From Paenibacillus sp. FSL R7-0204 (GTDB taxonomy: Bacteria > Bacillota > Bacilli > Paenibacillales > Paenibacillaceae): a DNA stretch of 64,000 nt. Both the position numbers and the translations under genes were made by a program. Of this stretch, positions 53,158-61,104 are shown in pieces. The stretch spans positions 6,324,001 through 6,388,000 of the forward strand of contig NZ_JBBOCA010000001.1 in assembly GCF_038002225.1 (NCBI RefSeq), in the 5' to 3' direction. Position 1 is the first letter of the stretch; each line of letters begins with the position of its first letter. The notes below the pieces were generated by a model, which saw only the letters and a program-made list of their open reading frames with translations, had not been told where the DNA came from and made no database searches.

Positions 53158-53940
53158 CTACTCCACCCGAACAATCCATAGCTTCTTGCCCTGCTCGAGA
53201 TATGCTCCCAGCAGCTCACCGTCGCTCTTCTTCAGCTTCAGCTCCGGGGCTGCCACCTTCCCGGTTGAAGTAAAACGGTTATTGTTATTGCCGTTCTCCG
53301 AGTCGAGTACATCGTTGTTATCTTCCGTACGCACGTAGTTTACTGTCACTCCGCTTAAGAATACTTTGCGCGCAGGGATTTCCGGCGGAACCTCTGCTTC
53401 CGGCAGCGAAGAAGCGTCTGAAGCCTGCCCTCCTCCGGGAGTAGTTACAGATGCAGCAGCAGCCGGACTGTATCCTCTCCGTTCTTTTGCGGGCGAGTCT
53501 CCTTCGACCAGATAGATGTCTACCTTATCCCTGCTGCGGAGAGAACCGTTAATGGCATAGATGGCGTCTTTAGGAATCGGGAAAATCCCCTCGTCCTGCT
53601 GTGGTTCCAGCTCGCTTACATCCACCAGTGACTCGGTCAGAATGCTGCCATCCGTCAGATTGACATTCGTAATCTTCTGTTCCACCTGCTCCAGACTACG
53701 GACGACCCCTGCCGGGATGTCTTTGGTCTGTACGGAATCCAGATAGAGATTCTCCGCTGTCAGCTCATGATTCTTCGGCAGGAAACCCCCGCCGTTCACC
53801 TTGATTTTGACAACGGTCTGTGACAGTACATAAGGCTTGAAGTAGAGATCATAGCCGAGCAGTCCGCCGAAGCCGATGAGCAGGATGAGTCCGGCGAAGA
53901 AATAATTGCGTTTTAATAGACGTCCGTGCTTTGTTGACAA
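53158..53940 (-). CDS. CpaB/RcpC-like SAF-domain pilus assembly protein
   Basis: This 260-aa protein has an N-terminal membrane helix (NYFFAGLILLIGFGGLLGYDLYF) and a SAF domain: HELTAENLYLDSVQTKDIPAGVVRSLEQVEQKITNVNLTDGSILTESLV, which in CpaB/RcpC binds cell-wall material and stabilises the pilus channel. TTG at 53940 follows AAAGGGGG at eight bases and gives a normal N-terminus; a GTG 11 codons upstream lacks a good site. It heads the first block of Tad-like genes. Confidence 0.82.
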   Translation of the reverse strand: MSTKHGRLLKRNYFFAGLILLIGFGGLLGYDLYFKPYVLSQTVVKIKVNGGGFLPKNHELTAENLYLDSVQTKDIPAGVVRSLEQVEQKITNVNLTDGSILTESLVDVSELEPQQDEGIFPIPKDAIYAINGSLRSRDKVDIYLVEGDSPAKERRGYSPAAAASVTTPGGGQASDASSLPEAEVPPEIPARKVFLSGVTVNYVRTEDNNDVLDSENGNNNNRFTSTGKVAAPELKLKKSDGELLGAYLEQGKKLWIVRVE

Positions 53941-54005
53941 GCCCTTTACCCCCTTTGAATGTGATTTCTGCACATAGCAAAATACATCTTGGCGCTTATG
54001 TCCAA

Positions 54006-54040
54006 AATGCCGGCAAAATGCTTTTTTACCTTAGTGGTTG
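54006..54040. repeat. Short copy of the AATGCCGG...AGTGGTTG repeat
   Basis: AATGCCGGCAAAATG is followed directly by CTTTTTTACCTTAGTGGTTG. Both ends match those of the longer copy at 54109-54189, but the inner stems are missing. Confidence 0.6.
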
Positions 54041-54108
54041 AGAAGTGTATTCGATTATCCTTGTGAGGTTGTGAAGCCTGAGGCTGCGGGAAGCTCCCGC
54101 TGAAGATG

Positions 54109-54189
54109 AATGCCGGTAAAAGCCAGACCAGAACGATGTTCTATATCCCCTGCGTTACGCAGGGTTGCTGACTTTTACCGGAGTGGTTG
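54109..54189 (-). ncRNA. Long copy of the repeat; three-way-junction RNA candidate
   Basis: CCGGTAAAAGCCAG at 54113-54126 pairs with CTGACTTTTACCGG at 54168-54181 (14 positions). Inside are two hairpins: AGAAC/GTTCT (54130-54142) and CCCTGCG/CGCAGGG (54148-54164), each with a three-base loop. The single non-Watson-Crick position of the outer stem is a G-U pair only if the minus strand is transcribed, the same strand as the downstream Tad-like operon. No known riboswitch class fits. It could be a structured leader RNA or a palindromic mobile element. Confidence 0.55.
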
Positions 54190-54215
54190 TAACGTTGACT
54201 GCAAGACTTTGCTGA

Positions 54216-55112
54216 TTAATTAAACACTACCGTTTTGTTGTGATGCACGAGGATTCTGTCCTCAATATGCCATTTGACCGCACGGGCCAGAACCACCCGC
54301 TCAATCGTACGTCCAATGCGCTTCAGCTCATTCACATCATCGCTATGGCTGACCCGCTGAACATCCTGCTCGATAATCGGCCCGCCGTCCAGCTCCTCGG
54401 TCACGTAATGGGCAGTCGCCCCGATGATCTTGACTCCGCGCTGATAGGCCTGGGCGTACGGCTTACCGCCGACGAAGGCAGGCAGGAACGAATGATGGAT
54501 ATTGATGATCCGGTGCCGGTAATGCTCGATGAATGAAGGGGAGATAATCTGCATATACCGGGCCAGTATGATCACATCGATATCCTCACCGATAACCTCC
54601 AATTGACGCGCTTCAGCTTCAGCCTTCGTCTCTGCGGTAACCGGAATATGATGGAACGGAATGCCGAAGGATTCCACATAACCCTGCATATCGGTGTGGT
54701 TGCTGACCACAAGCGCAATATCTGCATCCAGGTCGCCCGCCTGCCACTGCCAGAGCAGCTCCACCAGACAATGGTCCTCTTTGGAGACGAAGATCGCCAG
54801 CCGCTTCTTATGGCTCACCTTGAAGATTTGCCAGTTCATCTTGAAGCGCTCCGCAACACCGCCGAAGATGGTACGTACCTCCTCCAGCCGTTCATCCAGC
54901 TTAGGCAGGTCAAACTCTACTCGCATGAAGAACATTCCGCCGTCCGGGTCCATCGTATATTGGTCCGACTGCACGATGTTCGCGCCATGCTGATACAAGA
55001 AATGCGATACCGCCGCTACAATCCCCGGTCCGTCAGGACAAGATATGAGCATACGCGCCCGGTCGGGATATGCTCTGCCTGTTGAATGCTCTCTCTTCAC
55101 ATGTAATTCCAT
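54216..55112 (-). CDS. purU: Formyltetrahydrofolate deformylase
   Basis: This 298-aa enzyme hydrolyses 10-formyl-THF to THF and formate, supplying formate for purine synthesis and balancing one-carbon units. An N-terminal ACT domain (RMLISCPDGPGIVAAVSHFLYQHGANIVQSDQ) is followed by a formyltransferase-type catalytic domain with IALVVSNHTD, LARYMQIISPSF, the catalytic-site INIHHSFLPAFVGGKPYAQA and GATAHYVTEELDGGPIIEQD. The length is normal. The ATG lies shortly after GGAG. It is downstream of nfo but separated by 45 bases. Confidence 0.95.
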   Translation of the reverse strand: MELHVKREHSTGRAYPDRARMLISCPDGPGIVAAVSHFLYQHGANIVQSDQYTMDPDGGMFFMRVEFDLPKLDERLEEVRTIFGGVAERFKMNWQIFKVSHKKRLAIFVSKEDHCLVELLWQWQAGDLDADIALVVSNHTDMQGYVESFGIPFHHIPVTAETKAEAEARQLEVIGEDIDVIILARYMQIISPSFIEHYRHRIINIHHSFLPAFVGGKPYAQAYQRGVKIIGATAHYVTEELDGGPIIEQDVQRVSHSDDVNELKRIGRTIERVVLARAVKWHIEDRILVHHNKTVVFN

Positions 55113-55157
55113 AGTTCTCCGTTCATCCTCTCATCTGCTTGCGTTATCTATGTGAGT

Positions 55158-56285
55158 CTATGCCTTCACGAGCAGCTGTTTGCCTGCAAGCCAGGCGATC
55201 AGCCGGTGATTAACAGCTTCCTCACTAAGCTGAGGGAATAATCCGGCAGCTATGACTTGATCATAGAGACGTTCCAGCGGTTCACGGGGATCTGCTTTTT
55301 TGGCCTTGGCGTCATTCTTCAGCAGCTCCCACACCTCCAGCACATAACGGCGGGAATCCAGCTCCTGCTTGGCAAAAAAAGCATGCAGCTCTTCCAGCTC
55401 CTTCAGGAATTCCGCACCGAAGCGTTCAGCGACATTGCCGCGCAGCAGGGCGATTTCTATTTCATACATGGGACGGAGTTTCTTGGCATCCTTGCCGATC
55501 CAGGGTGTCTCCAGAATAAACGGCAGACCTGCGAGTGCTTCATGCTGGACTACATTGTTAATCGTCTCGAAGCCTATGTAGCCGGAGCCAATCGGTGTAT
55601 GACGGTCTTTGCCCGCTCCGCGCGGGTTCTTGCTGTCATTAAGATGGATCACGCCGAGCCGCTCCAGGCCGATCGTATCATCGAACTTCTTCAGCACCCC
55701 GTCCAGATCGTTCACGATATCGTATCCGGCATCATGAATATGACAGGTATCCAGACAAATGGATAGACGCTCATGATGCTCAACCTTATCTATAATGGAG
55801 GCAAGCTCCTCGAAGGTGCGGCCGATCTCTGTGCCTTTACCCGCCATCGTCTCCAGTGCGATATGCACATCAGTCTCATTCGTACCGCCCAGCACCTCAT
55901 TCAGGCCGTCTGCAATGCGCTGAATGCCGTAATCAGCATCCTTGTCAGTGAATGCACCCGGATGCAGGACAATATGCTTGACCTCAAGCGCATGGGTCCG
56001 GCGGATCTCCTCCTGCAGGAAATCTACTGCCAGCTGGTAGGTATTCTCCTTGTAGGAGCCCAGGTTAATAATGTAAGGAGCGTGAACCACAATCTCTCCG
56101 ACACCATTCTCCCGCATCTTCTGCTTGCCTTCCTCGGGGAACATCGCCTCAATCGGCTTCCGGCGCGTATTTTGCGGCGCTCCCGTATATATCATAAACG
56201 AGGTAGATCCGTACTCATTTGCTTCATTGGCCGCGCTCAGGAGACCCTTGTCCGCGCAGGACACATGTGAACCTATTTTCAGCAT
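55158..56285 (-). CDS. nfo: Endonuclease IV (AP endonuclease) with C-terminal extension
   Basis: This TIM-barrel zinc enzyme cleaves abasic sites in base-excision repair. Motifs include [94 protein letters not shown] and PFILETPW. The catalytic domain ends near residue 280, then about 90 residues follow ([29 protein letters not shown], then [20 protein letters not shown]), an extra helical part not found in typical 285-300-aa family members. ATG at 56285 has GAGGG upstream. Confidence 0.93.
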   Translation of the reverse strand: MLKIGSHVSCADKGLLSAANEANEYGSTSFMIYTGAPQNTRRKPIEAMFPEEGKQKMRENGVGEIVVHAPYIINLGSYKENTYQLAVDFLQEEIRRTHALEVKHIVLHPGAFTDKDADYGIQRIADGLNEVLGGTNETDVHIALETMAGKGTEIGRTFEELASIIDKVEHHERLSICLDTCHIHDAGYDIVNDLDGVLKKFDDTIGLERLGVIHLNDSKNPRGAGKDRHTPIGSGYIGFETINNVVQHEALAGLPFILETPWIGKDAKKLRPMYEIEIALLRGNVAERFGAEFLKELEELHAFFAKQELDSRRYVLEVWELLKNDAKAKKADPREPLERLYDQVIAAGLFPQLSEEAVNHRLIAWLAGKQLLVKA

Positions 56286-56457
56286 GCTTAATTTCCCTCT
56301 TTCCTTCACGAATTAACCCTTATTCTACCGTGATCGGAAGAATAAATCTAGGCAAGCCCCGAAAGGCCGCTTCCGCTTCGCAAACTTAAGGAAATACGCT
56401 ATACTCAAGAGGAGCAAAAGGAAAGTGACAATCATCATTGTCAAAGGCGGTGTATTC

Positions 56458-56922
56458 ATGCATTTCCATTTACCCTCAAGCTTATTATCCACGTCTCCAA
56501 GTAACTGGTTTATGAACTCTATCGCATTTTGGACCTTTTTACTGCTGGGCAGCATGTGCATCGGCGGCTATTTTATGTTCCGCAAATTTCTGAAGGTGCT
56601 GCCTAAGGCTGACGGCAAATCCAAGCTGGACTGGCAGAATTACTGGGTGGAACGCAGCCGTCCACTGTGGAGTGACGAGATGAAGTCTTTTCTGGACCAG
56701 CTTGTACAGCCGGTGCCCAGCCCGTTCCGCGACATTGCCAAGCACTCTATCGCTGCTGAGATCGGCAAGCTTGCTGTAGAGAGCCATGCCACGGAGGTTA
56801 CCCGTGAGCACTGTATCCAAGGGTACATTATCGCTACGCCCCGGCGCGACAACAGGTTCCTGATCACCTTCCTGGAGAAGAACGGCATTGACTACGCGCC
56901 TTACAAGCATTTGGTCAAATAA
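56458..56922 (+). CDS. DUF2621-like membrane-anchored protein
   Basis: This 154-aa protein has an N-terminal membrane helix (SIAFWTFLLLGSMCIGGYFMF) and a cytoplasmic domain WQNYWVERSRPLWSDEMKSFLDQLVQPVPSPFRDIAKHSIAAEIGKLAVESHATEVTREHCIQGYIIATPRRDN. This resembles the DUF2621 family of Bacillota, some members of which are linked to sporulation; no function is certain. ATG at 56458 follows AAGGCGGTG. It precedes the epimerase gene by 22 bases and may be co-transcribed with it. Confidence 0.75.
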   Translation: MHFHLPSSLLSTSPSNWFMNSIAFWTFLLLGSMCIGGYFMFRKFLKVLPKADGKSKLDWQNYWVERSRPLWSDEMKSFLDQLVQPVPSPFRDIAKHSIAAEIGKLAVESHATEVTREHCIQGYIIATPRRDNRFLITFLEKNGIDYAPYKHLVK

Positions 56923-56944
56923 AGCATATTAAGGAGCAATCCCT

Positions 56945-57847
56945 ATGAAATATATCATTTGCGGAAGCAGCGGATTCATCGGCAGCGAGCTTACCGGATA
57001 TTGGCTGCACAGCGGACATCAGATCATCAGTGTCGGCCGCAAGAACCCCGAGAACAAGCTGGAGCATCCGGGACTTAGCTATCTCACCTGGGACAGCCTG
57101 GCATCCAATCCTGAAGCGGCAGAAGGCGCAGATGCGATGATTAATCTTGCCGGAGCTTCGCTTAGCCAGCGCTGGACCCCTAAGGGGAAGCAGGCGATTA
57201 TGGAATCGCGGCTTGAAACCGTTGCCGCTGCCGGGAAGCTGCTGAATTCACTCCAGCATAAGCCAAGCGTGATCATCCAGTCCTCTGCTGTCGCCATTTA
57301 TGGTACATCCGTACAGGATACCTACACCGAAGCTTCCGAGACCCGGGTTGTCGATTTCCCTTCCGAGGTCGTCAAGACCTGGGAGCAGGCTGCAGATGAA
57401 GCCTATGCCGGTATCCGTCTGGTCAAGCTGCGCACTGGGGTTGTGCTTGGCAATGAGAGCGGTGCTTTTCCCAAAATGAAGCTGCCTTACTCGCTTGGCT
57501 TCGGCGGCAAAATCGGGACCGGTAAGCAGTGGATGTCCTGGATTCACCTCACAGACATTGTTCGCCTGATCGAATTCTGCATTCTTCAGCCTGAGATCGA
57601 GGGTCCCGTTAATGCCACGGCTCCACAGCCCGTCACTAATGAACAGTTCGGACGGATGATCGGCAAGGTCTACCATCGCCCGCATTGGTTCCCCCTTCCG
57701 GCGTTCCTGCTAAAAACCGCTGTAGGTGAGCTGTCAGAGATTCTGCTGGAAGGCCAGCGTGTGCTTCCTTCCAAAGCAATCAATCACGGCTTCACCTTCA
57801 ACTATCCCACGTTACAGCCTGCACTGGAGCAACTGAAAAATCAGTAG
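56945..57847 (+). CDS. TIGR01777-family NAD-dependent epimerase-like protein
   Basis: This 300-aa SDR protein begins with IICGSSGFIGSELTGYWLHSGH, has MINLAGASLSQRWTPKGKQAIMESRLE, QSSAVAIYGTSVQDTYTEAS and RTGVVLGNESGAFPKM, and ends with a C-terminal DUF1731 part (LPAFLLKTAVGELSEILLEGQRVLPSKAINHGFTFNYP). This is the YfcH/YfhF (SDR39U1) group, whose substrate is unknown. AAGGAG precedes ATG. It is on the opposite strand to the flanking Tad genes. Confidence 0.92.
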   Translation: MKYIICGSSGFIGSELTGYWLHSGHQIISVGRKNPENKLEHPGLSYLTWDSLASNPEAAEGADAMINLAGASLSQRWTPKGKQAIMESRLETVAAAGKLLNSLQHKPSVIIQSSAVAIYGTSVQDTYTEASETRVVDFPSEVVKTWEQAADEAYAGIRLVKLRTGVVLGNESGAFPKMKLPYSLGFGGKIGTGKQWMSWIHLTDIVRLIEFCILQPEIEGPVNATAPQPVTNEQFGRMIGKVYHRPHWFPLPAFLLKTAVGELSEILLEGQRVLPSKAINHGFTFNYPTLQPALEQLKNQ

Positions 57848-57889
57848 GCTGCTGCAAACGCACCATTCCATTCATCCCATCTACCTCTG

Positions 57890-59515
57890 CTACGCTGTGT
57901 GAAAGGTGTAGGTACCCTTAACAATGGTGAACACGCTGCCTTCGGTCAGCGGATATTCTTTGTAGGGAACCATAGCTTCGCCTGCAAGCAGCGTTCCGTT
58001 CCTGGAATCCAGATCCTTCAGAATGTACCCTCCTGAGGCTCTGGAGATTTCAGCATGGACCCGTGAAGCCCCTTCCGATTTCTCAATGTACTGGGCCACC
58101 TCAGAGGAGCGTCCAATAATGAAGCTGGGCCGGTTCAGCTCAATTCGTTCGGGAGCTCCCCCGTCATCCGGGTCACTTCTTTCCAGATAAGGCACTGTCC
58201 TTCCGGCCTGGGGAAGCCTGCTCCCTATATCCTGAACGGGTTCCCGGGTCAGCAGCGCTGTAGCCATCGCCGCTTCCTTCTTATAAGGACTACTGGCGGT
58301 CATTCCCGCCGGAGCCTGTTGTTTGCCAGCCGGTACGGCTGTGAATCCGCCGGCCCCCACAGTTGCTTCTTGTTGCTGAGGAGTGTAGACCGGTGCAAGA
58401 GGGCGTTGCTGATTTACCGGATTCCTGCTGAAATCCCATTCCAGGTCACTCCTCAGTTTACGGTTCCGGGCTGTACTGTTATAATCCTCTGTCCCCTCCC
58501 CCAGAGCTTCCATCTCTTCCTCTGCATCACCCCAAGCCAGCCTTCCACTCCATACCAGCCAGCATGCAGCCGCAAGTATCAGAGTCACCGCAGCACAAAC
58601 TGCCAGCCACAGTGTTTGGGGATCATTCAGGTAGAAAAACTTCCATAGTAACGCATCACCTAATAATGCCCCCAGCAATATATATGTCCTGTAAGGACTC
58701 TGCTTGTCCTTAGCCAGAGCAGGTCTCATTGTTGTACCCGTTGCTGCCTGAACTCCTGATAACCCCTCCTTCTGCTTCAGTTGCGGCGTACCGCTCATCC
58801 AAGGCGTGGGATTAAGCATCGAACCGGAAGGCTGCACCCAGTCTATCCTCGTTCCTGGTACAGCACCAGAGGTGCCTGCGCCAGCCATTGGACTTACATG
58901 TGCAGGCTCAGCACCTTCAACATGGACCTTATGGGGTGTAACCTCCGTCAGCATTTCTGCGAGCAGCTCCTTCAGTCCCGCCGGACTAAAAGCTTCTTCC
59001 CCGCAATATTGCAGCAGCCGCTGAATCCCGTCACCCGATAATTCCTGGATGGCTCCCATGAAGACCATAATGAGCGATTTCAAGGCTTCTCCCGGCTTCT
59101 GTGCAGGCTCTGTGAGTTCCAACGGAATATAAGTCAGGAAGACCTTGCCGCTGCTGAGCGGACCTTCGATAAAGATAAAATTCTCATGGAGCGCATACTG
59201 CTCTGTACGCAGCATGTACAACTGCCCCTCCTCCATCCCGGAAGCGATCTGCAGCATCAGCCCGAAGAATTCCGTCATGCTCAGCTTTCCGCTTTTAAGC
59301 AGGGCTCCAAGCATTTTACGTCGTGCAACCGTGTATTCCAGTGTGACCTTCAGATCTATTTCTCTGAGCAGCAACCGTAAATGATGTGGTATCCCGCTGG
59401 TCATCAGCATCCGGGCCTGCACCATATTCAGCTCTCCTGCGCTCAGCCCCTCCGATCTGTCCAGCAGCATCGTTATTCCATCCTGCTGGATGAAATCCCG
59501 TTCTAGTCCAAACAA
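57890..59515 (-). CDS. FHA-domain membrane protein with DUF6382-like N-terminus
   Basis: This 541-aa protein has an N-terminal cytoplasmic domain (about residues 1-190, LERDFIQQDGITMLLDRSEGLSAGELNMVQARMLM) resembling DUF6382, two membrane helices near residues 275-325 (TYILLGALLGDALLW, then LAVCAAVTLILAAACWLVW), a Gln/Pro/Ala-rich linker and a C-terminal FHA domain (FIIGRSSEVAQYIEKSEGASRVHAEISRASGGYILKDLDSRNGTLLAG). FHA domains bind phosphothreonine. Start is TTG with AGGAGG eight bases upstream. It follows the prepilin peptidase gene and may link Ser/Thr kinase signalling to pilus assembly; this is inferred. Confidence 0.82.
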   Translation of the reverse strand: MFGLERDFIQQDGITMLLDRSEGLSAGELNMVQARMLMTSGIPHHLRLLLREIDLKVTLEYTVARRKMLGALLKSGKLSMTEFFGLMLQIASGMEEGQLYMLRTEQYALHENFIFIEGPLSSGKVFLTYIPLELTEPAQKPGEALKSLIMVFMGAIQELSGDGIQRLLQYCGEEAFSPAGLKELLAEMLTEVTPHKVHVEGAEPAHVSPMAGAGTSGAVPGTRIDWVQPSGSMLNPTPWMSGTPQLKQKEGLSGVQAATGTTMRPALAKDKQSPYRTYILLGALLGDALLWKFFYLNDPQTLWLAVCAAVTLILAAACWLVWSGRLAWGDAEEEMEALGEGTEDYNSTARNRKLRSDLEWDFSRNPVNQQRPLAPVYTPQQQEATVGAGGFTAVPAGKQQAPAGMTASSPYKKEAAMATALLTREPVQDIGSRLPQAGRTVPYLERSDPDDGGAPERIELNRPSFIIGRSSEVAQYIEKSEGASRVHAEISRASGGYILKDLDSRNGTLLAGEAMVPYKEYPLTEGSVFTIVKGTYTFHTA

Positions 59516-59554
59516 GTCTCTTCACCTCCTAAGCTGTCAACAATAAGCTCCAAA

Positions 59555-60064
59555 TCAGAAATAAATATAAGCACAGATGAAACCCGGGAACACGGCCAGC
59601 ATAAAAGGAAACCGGAGCAGTTCTTCCTCCCGGCCCTTGGCCAGACTCACCTTGCGAAGCAGCAAGAACCCGGCTGTTCTGCTAATCATGCTGCGCAGCC
59701 TACGTACTGTCTCCCTTCTGTAGAGAATGATAATCCAGCCTACGACCGCCCCCAAGAGCACCGAATAGACAATAACCTGAAGCGAGAAAAGCACTCCTGT
59801 CCAAGCACCGATAGCCGCAAAGAGCTTCACATCACCAGCCCCCACCGCCCCGATAAAATACATAATCAGCAGAAGGAGGAAGCCTGCTCCGCTGCCGCAA
59901 AGTGAAAACAGCAGTCCCTGCCAGCTATTGATAATCAACTGCAGGAGCAGCCCGCCAATCAGCGCAGGCAGTGTGATCCAGTTAGGAATTCTCATCCAGC
60001 GTATATCTGTGAATAATGCTGCTGTCAGGAACGGCAGGCAGCCCCATAACGCCCATTCCGTCAT
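59555..60064 (-). CDS. Prepilin peptidase (A24 family, CpaA/TadV-like)
   Basis: This 169-aa membrane aspartyl protease would process the pilins and pseudopilins of the Tad-like system. The two catalytic Asp motifs are FTDIRWMRIPNWITLPAL (near residue 20) and GAVGAGDVKLFAAIGAW (near residue 75), spaced as in the short TadV/CpaA form without methyltransferase domain. It has several membrane helices. AAGAGGAG precedes ATG. It lies between a TadE-like gene and the FHA gene. Confidence 0.92.
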   Translation of the reverse strand: MTEWALWGCLPFLTAALFTDIRWMRIPNWITLPALIGGLLLQLIINSWQGLLFSLCGSGAGFLLLLIMYFIGAVGAGDVKLFAAIGAWTGVLFSLQVIVYSVLLGAVVGWIIILYRRETVRRLRSMISRTAGFLLLRKVSLAKGREEELLRFPFMLAVFPGFICAYIYF

Positions 60065-60089
60065 CCGTGCTCCTCTTTTCTCTATTTTT

Positions 60090-61091
60090 TTATTTTTTGA
60101 CTACTGTAAAAGTCGCCTGAAGCGTAGCTCCATCAGCCAGACTAACCACGAAGGGCCAGGTACCCGGCGTAGTATTCACGCCGATCTTCCATTCCCATTC
60201 GATATACCCGTGCTCATCCGCCTGCTTCCAGCCCAGATACTTGGCAGTACTCTGGCCGCTCTTGTAAAAGATCGCCAGATTGGCCGATGCTCCGGGAGGC
60301 ACCTTCACCTTGATGATGCCCTGGTGATTCGCTATTCCCGGATTAGGCTTCTCCAGGATCATAATGGTCCCGCTCTCCTCAGCAGGCTCTGCCGGATTTC
60401 CTTCTCCGGAAGAATCGGTGTTGCCGACCCATAAGCGTTCAACTGCGCTGGCCTCCAGCACGATTTTTTCATTCAGGAACGGGACTCGCATTGGCAGCTC
60501 ATAGCTGACTACCATGCCGAAATACGGATGCGTCCCTTGTCTCAGATCGGGTACAGTGACATTGGATACATGAACCCTGCTATATTCAAGCAGGTCTGAG
60601 GACAGATAAGGCCGCAGCATCGGCTTAAGCACCAGATCCAGCGCGGCCTCGGATGCTCCCGCCTGCACCTTCTGCAGCGGCCCTTCTCCCTCCCGGACCA
60701 CAGCCTTGACCCAGGATTCCATCGGCTGCGGAAGCTTCTCCACGTAGTCCTCACTCCACTCCGTTATCGACAGCCTTGGAATGCTCCAGATGCTGGAGGA
60801 GTTCGGATCATCTGAGTGCTCACCCTCACCTGCTTCTTTGGCCTCATCTCCCCCGCCGCCACCTTCCCCCTCCTGCTGCTGCATTGCCAGAGCTGCGGGA
60901 TACATATGGGTTGAGATTATTTTGACAGTGTCAGAAGCAGTACTCTGCAGCGCTGTTGAATACAAGGTCATTTGGATAATGAAGATGAGGAACAGGATAA
61001 ATAACAGGAACACAGGCAGAATCAATGCGGCCTCCACAACCATGCTGCCTTCATCCTTAGGGTCCGGTAATTTCCACAGCCAGCGCTTCAT
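60090..61091 (-). CDS. TadE-like pilus assembly protein (333 aa)
   Basis: The N-terminus has the TadE hallmark: a short basic leader, then DEGSMVVEAALILPVFLLFILFLIFIIQMTLY and STASDTVKIISTHMY. The following 270 residues are extracytoplasmic, including an acidic/glycine-rich stretch (EGEGGGGGDEAKEAGEGEHS) and a C-terminal beta domain (IIKVKVPPGASANLAIFYKSG, then TTPGTWPFVVSLADGATLQATFTVVKK). It may be a minor pilin or assembly factor. It sits between the TadG-like gene and the prepilin peptidase gene. Confidence 0.82.
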   Translation of the reverse strand: MKRWLWKLPDPKDEGSMVVEAALILPVFLLFILFLIFIIQMTLYSTALQSTASDTVKIISTHMYPAALAMQQQEGEGGGGGDEAKEAGEGEHSDDPNSSSIWSIPRLSITEWSEDYVEKLPQPMESWVKAVVREGEGPLQKVQAGASEAALDLVLKPMLRPYLSSDLLEYSRVHVSNVTVPDLRQGTHPYFGMVVSYELPMRVPFLNEKIVLEASAVERLWVGNTDSSGEGNPAEPAEESGTIMILEKPNPGIANHQGIIKVKVPPGASANLAIFYKSGQSTAKYLGWKQADEHGYIEWEWKIGVNTTPGTWPFVVSLADGATLQATFTVVKK

Positions 61092-61104
61092 TCCACCGTC
61101 CCCC

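Larger units (their letters stand above)
53941..54215. other. Intergenic region between purU and the CpaB-like gene
   Basis: This 275-base spacer is expected to carry the promoter of the Tad-like operon on the minus strand. It is filled with two copies of a repeat (short at 54006-54040, long at 54109-54189) and a small GCGGGA/TCCCGC hairpin at 54086-54100. I found no clear sigma-A promoter. Confidence 0.6.

Noticed and set aside
54109..54189. Folded element as a purine or cyclic-di-GMP riboswitch
   Set aside because: The three-base loops and missing conserved core bases do not match these classes.
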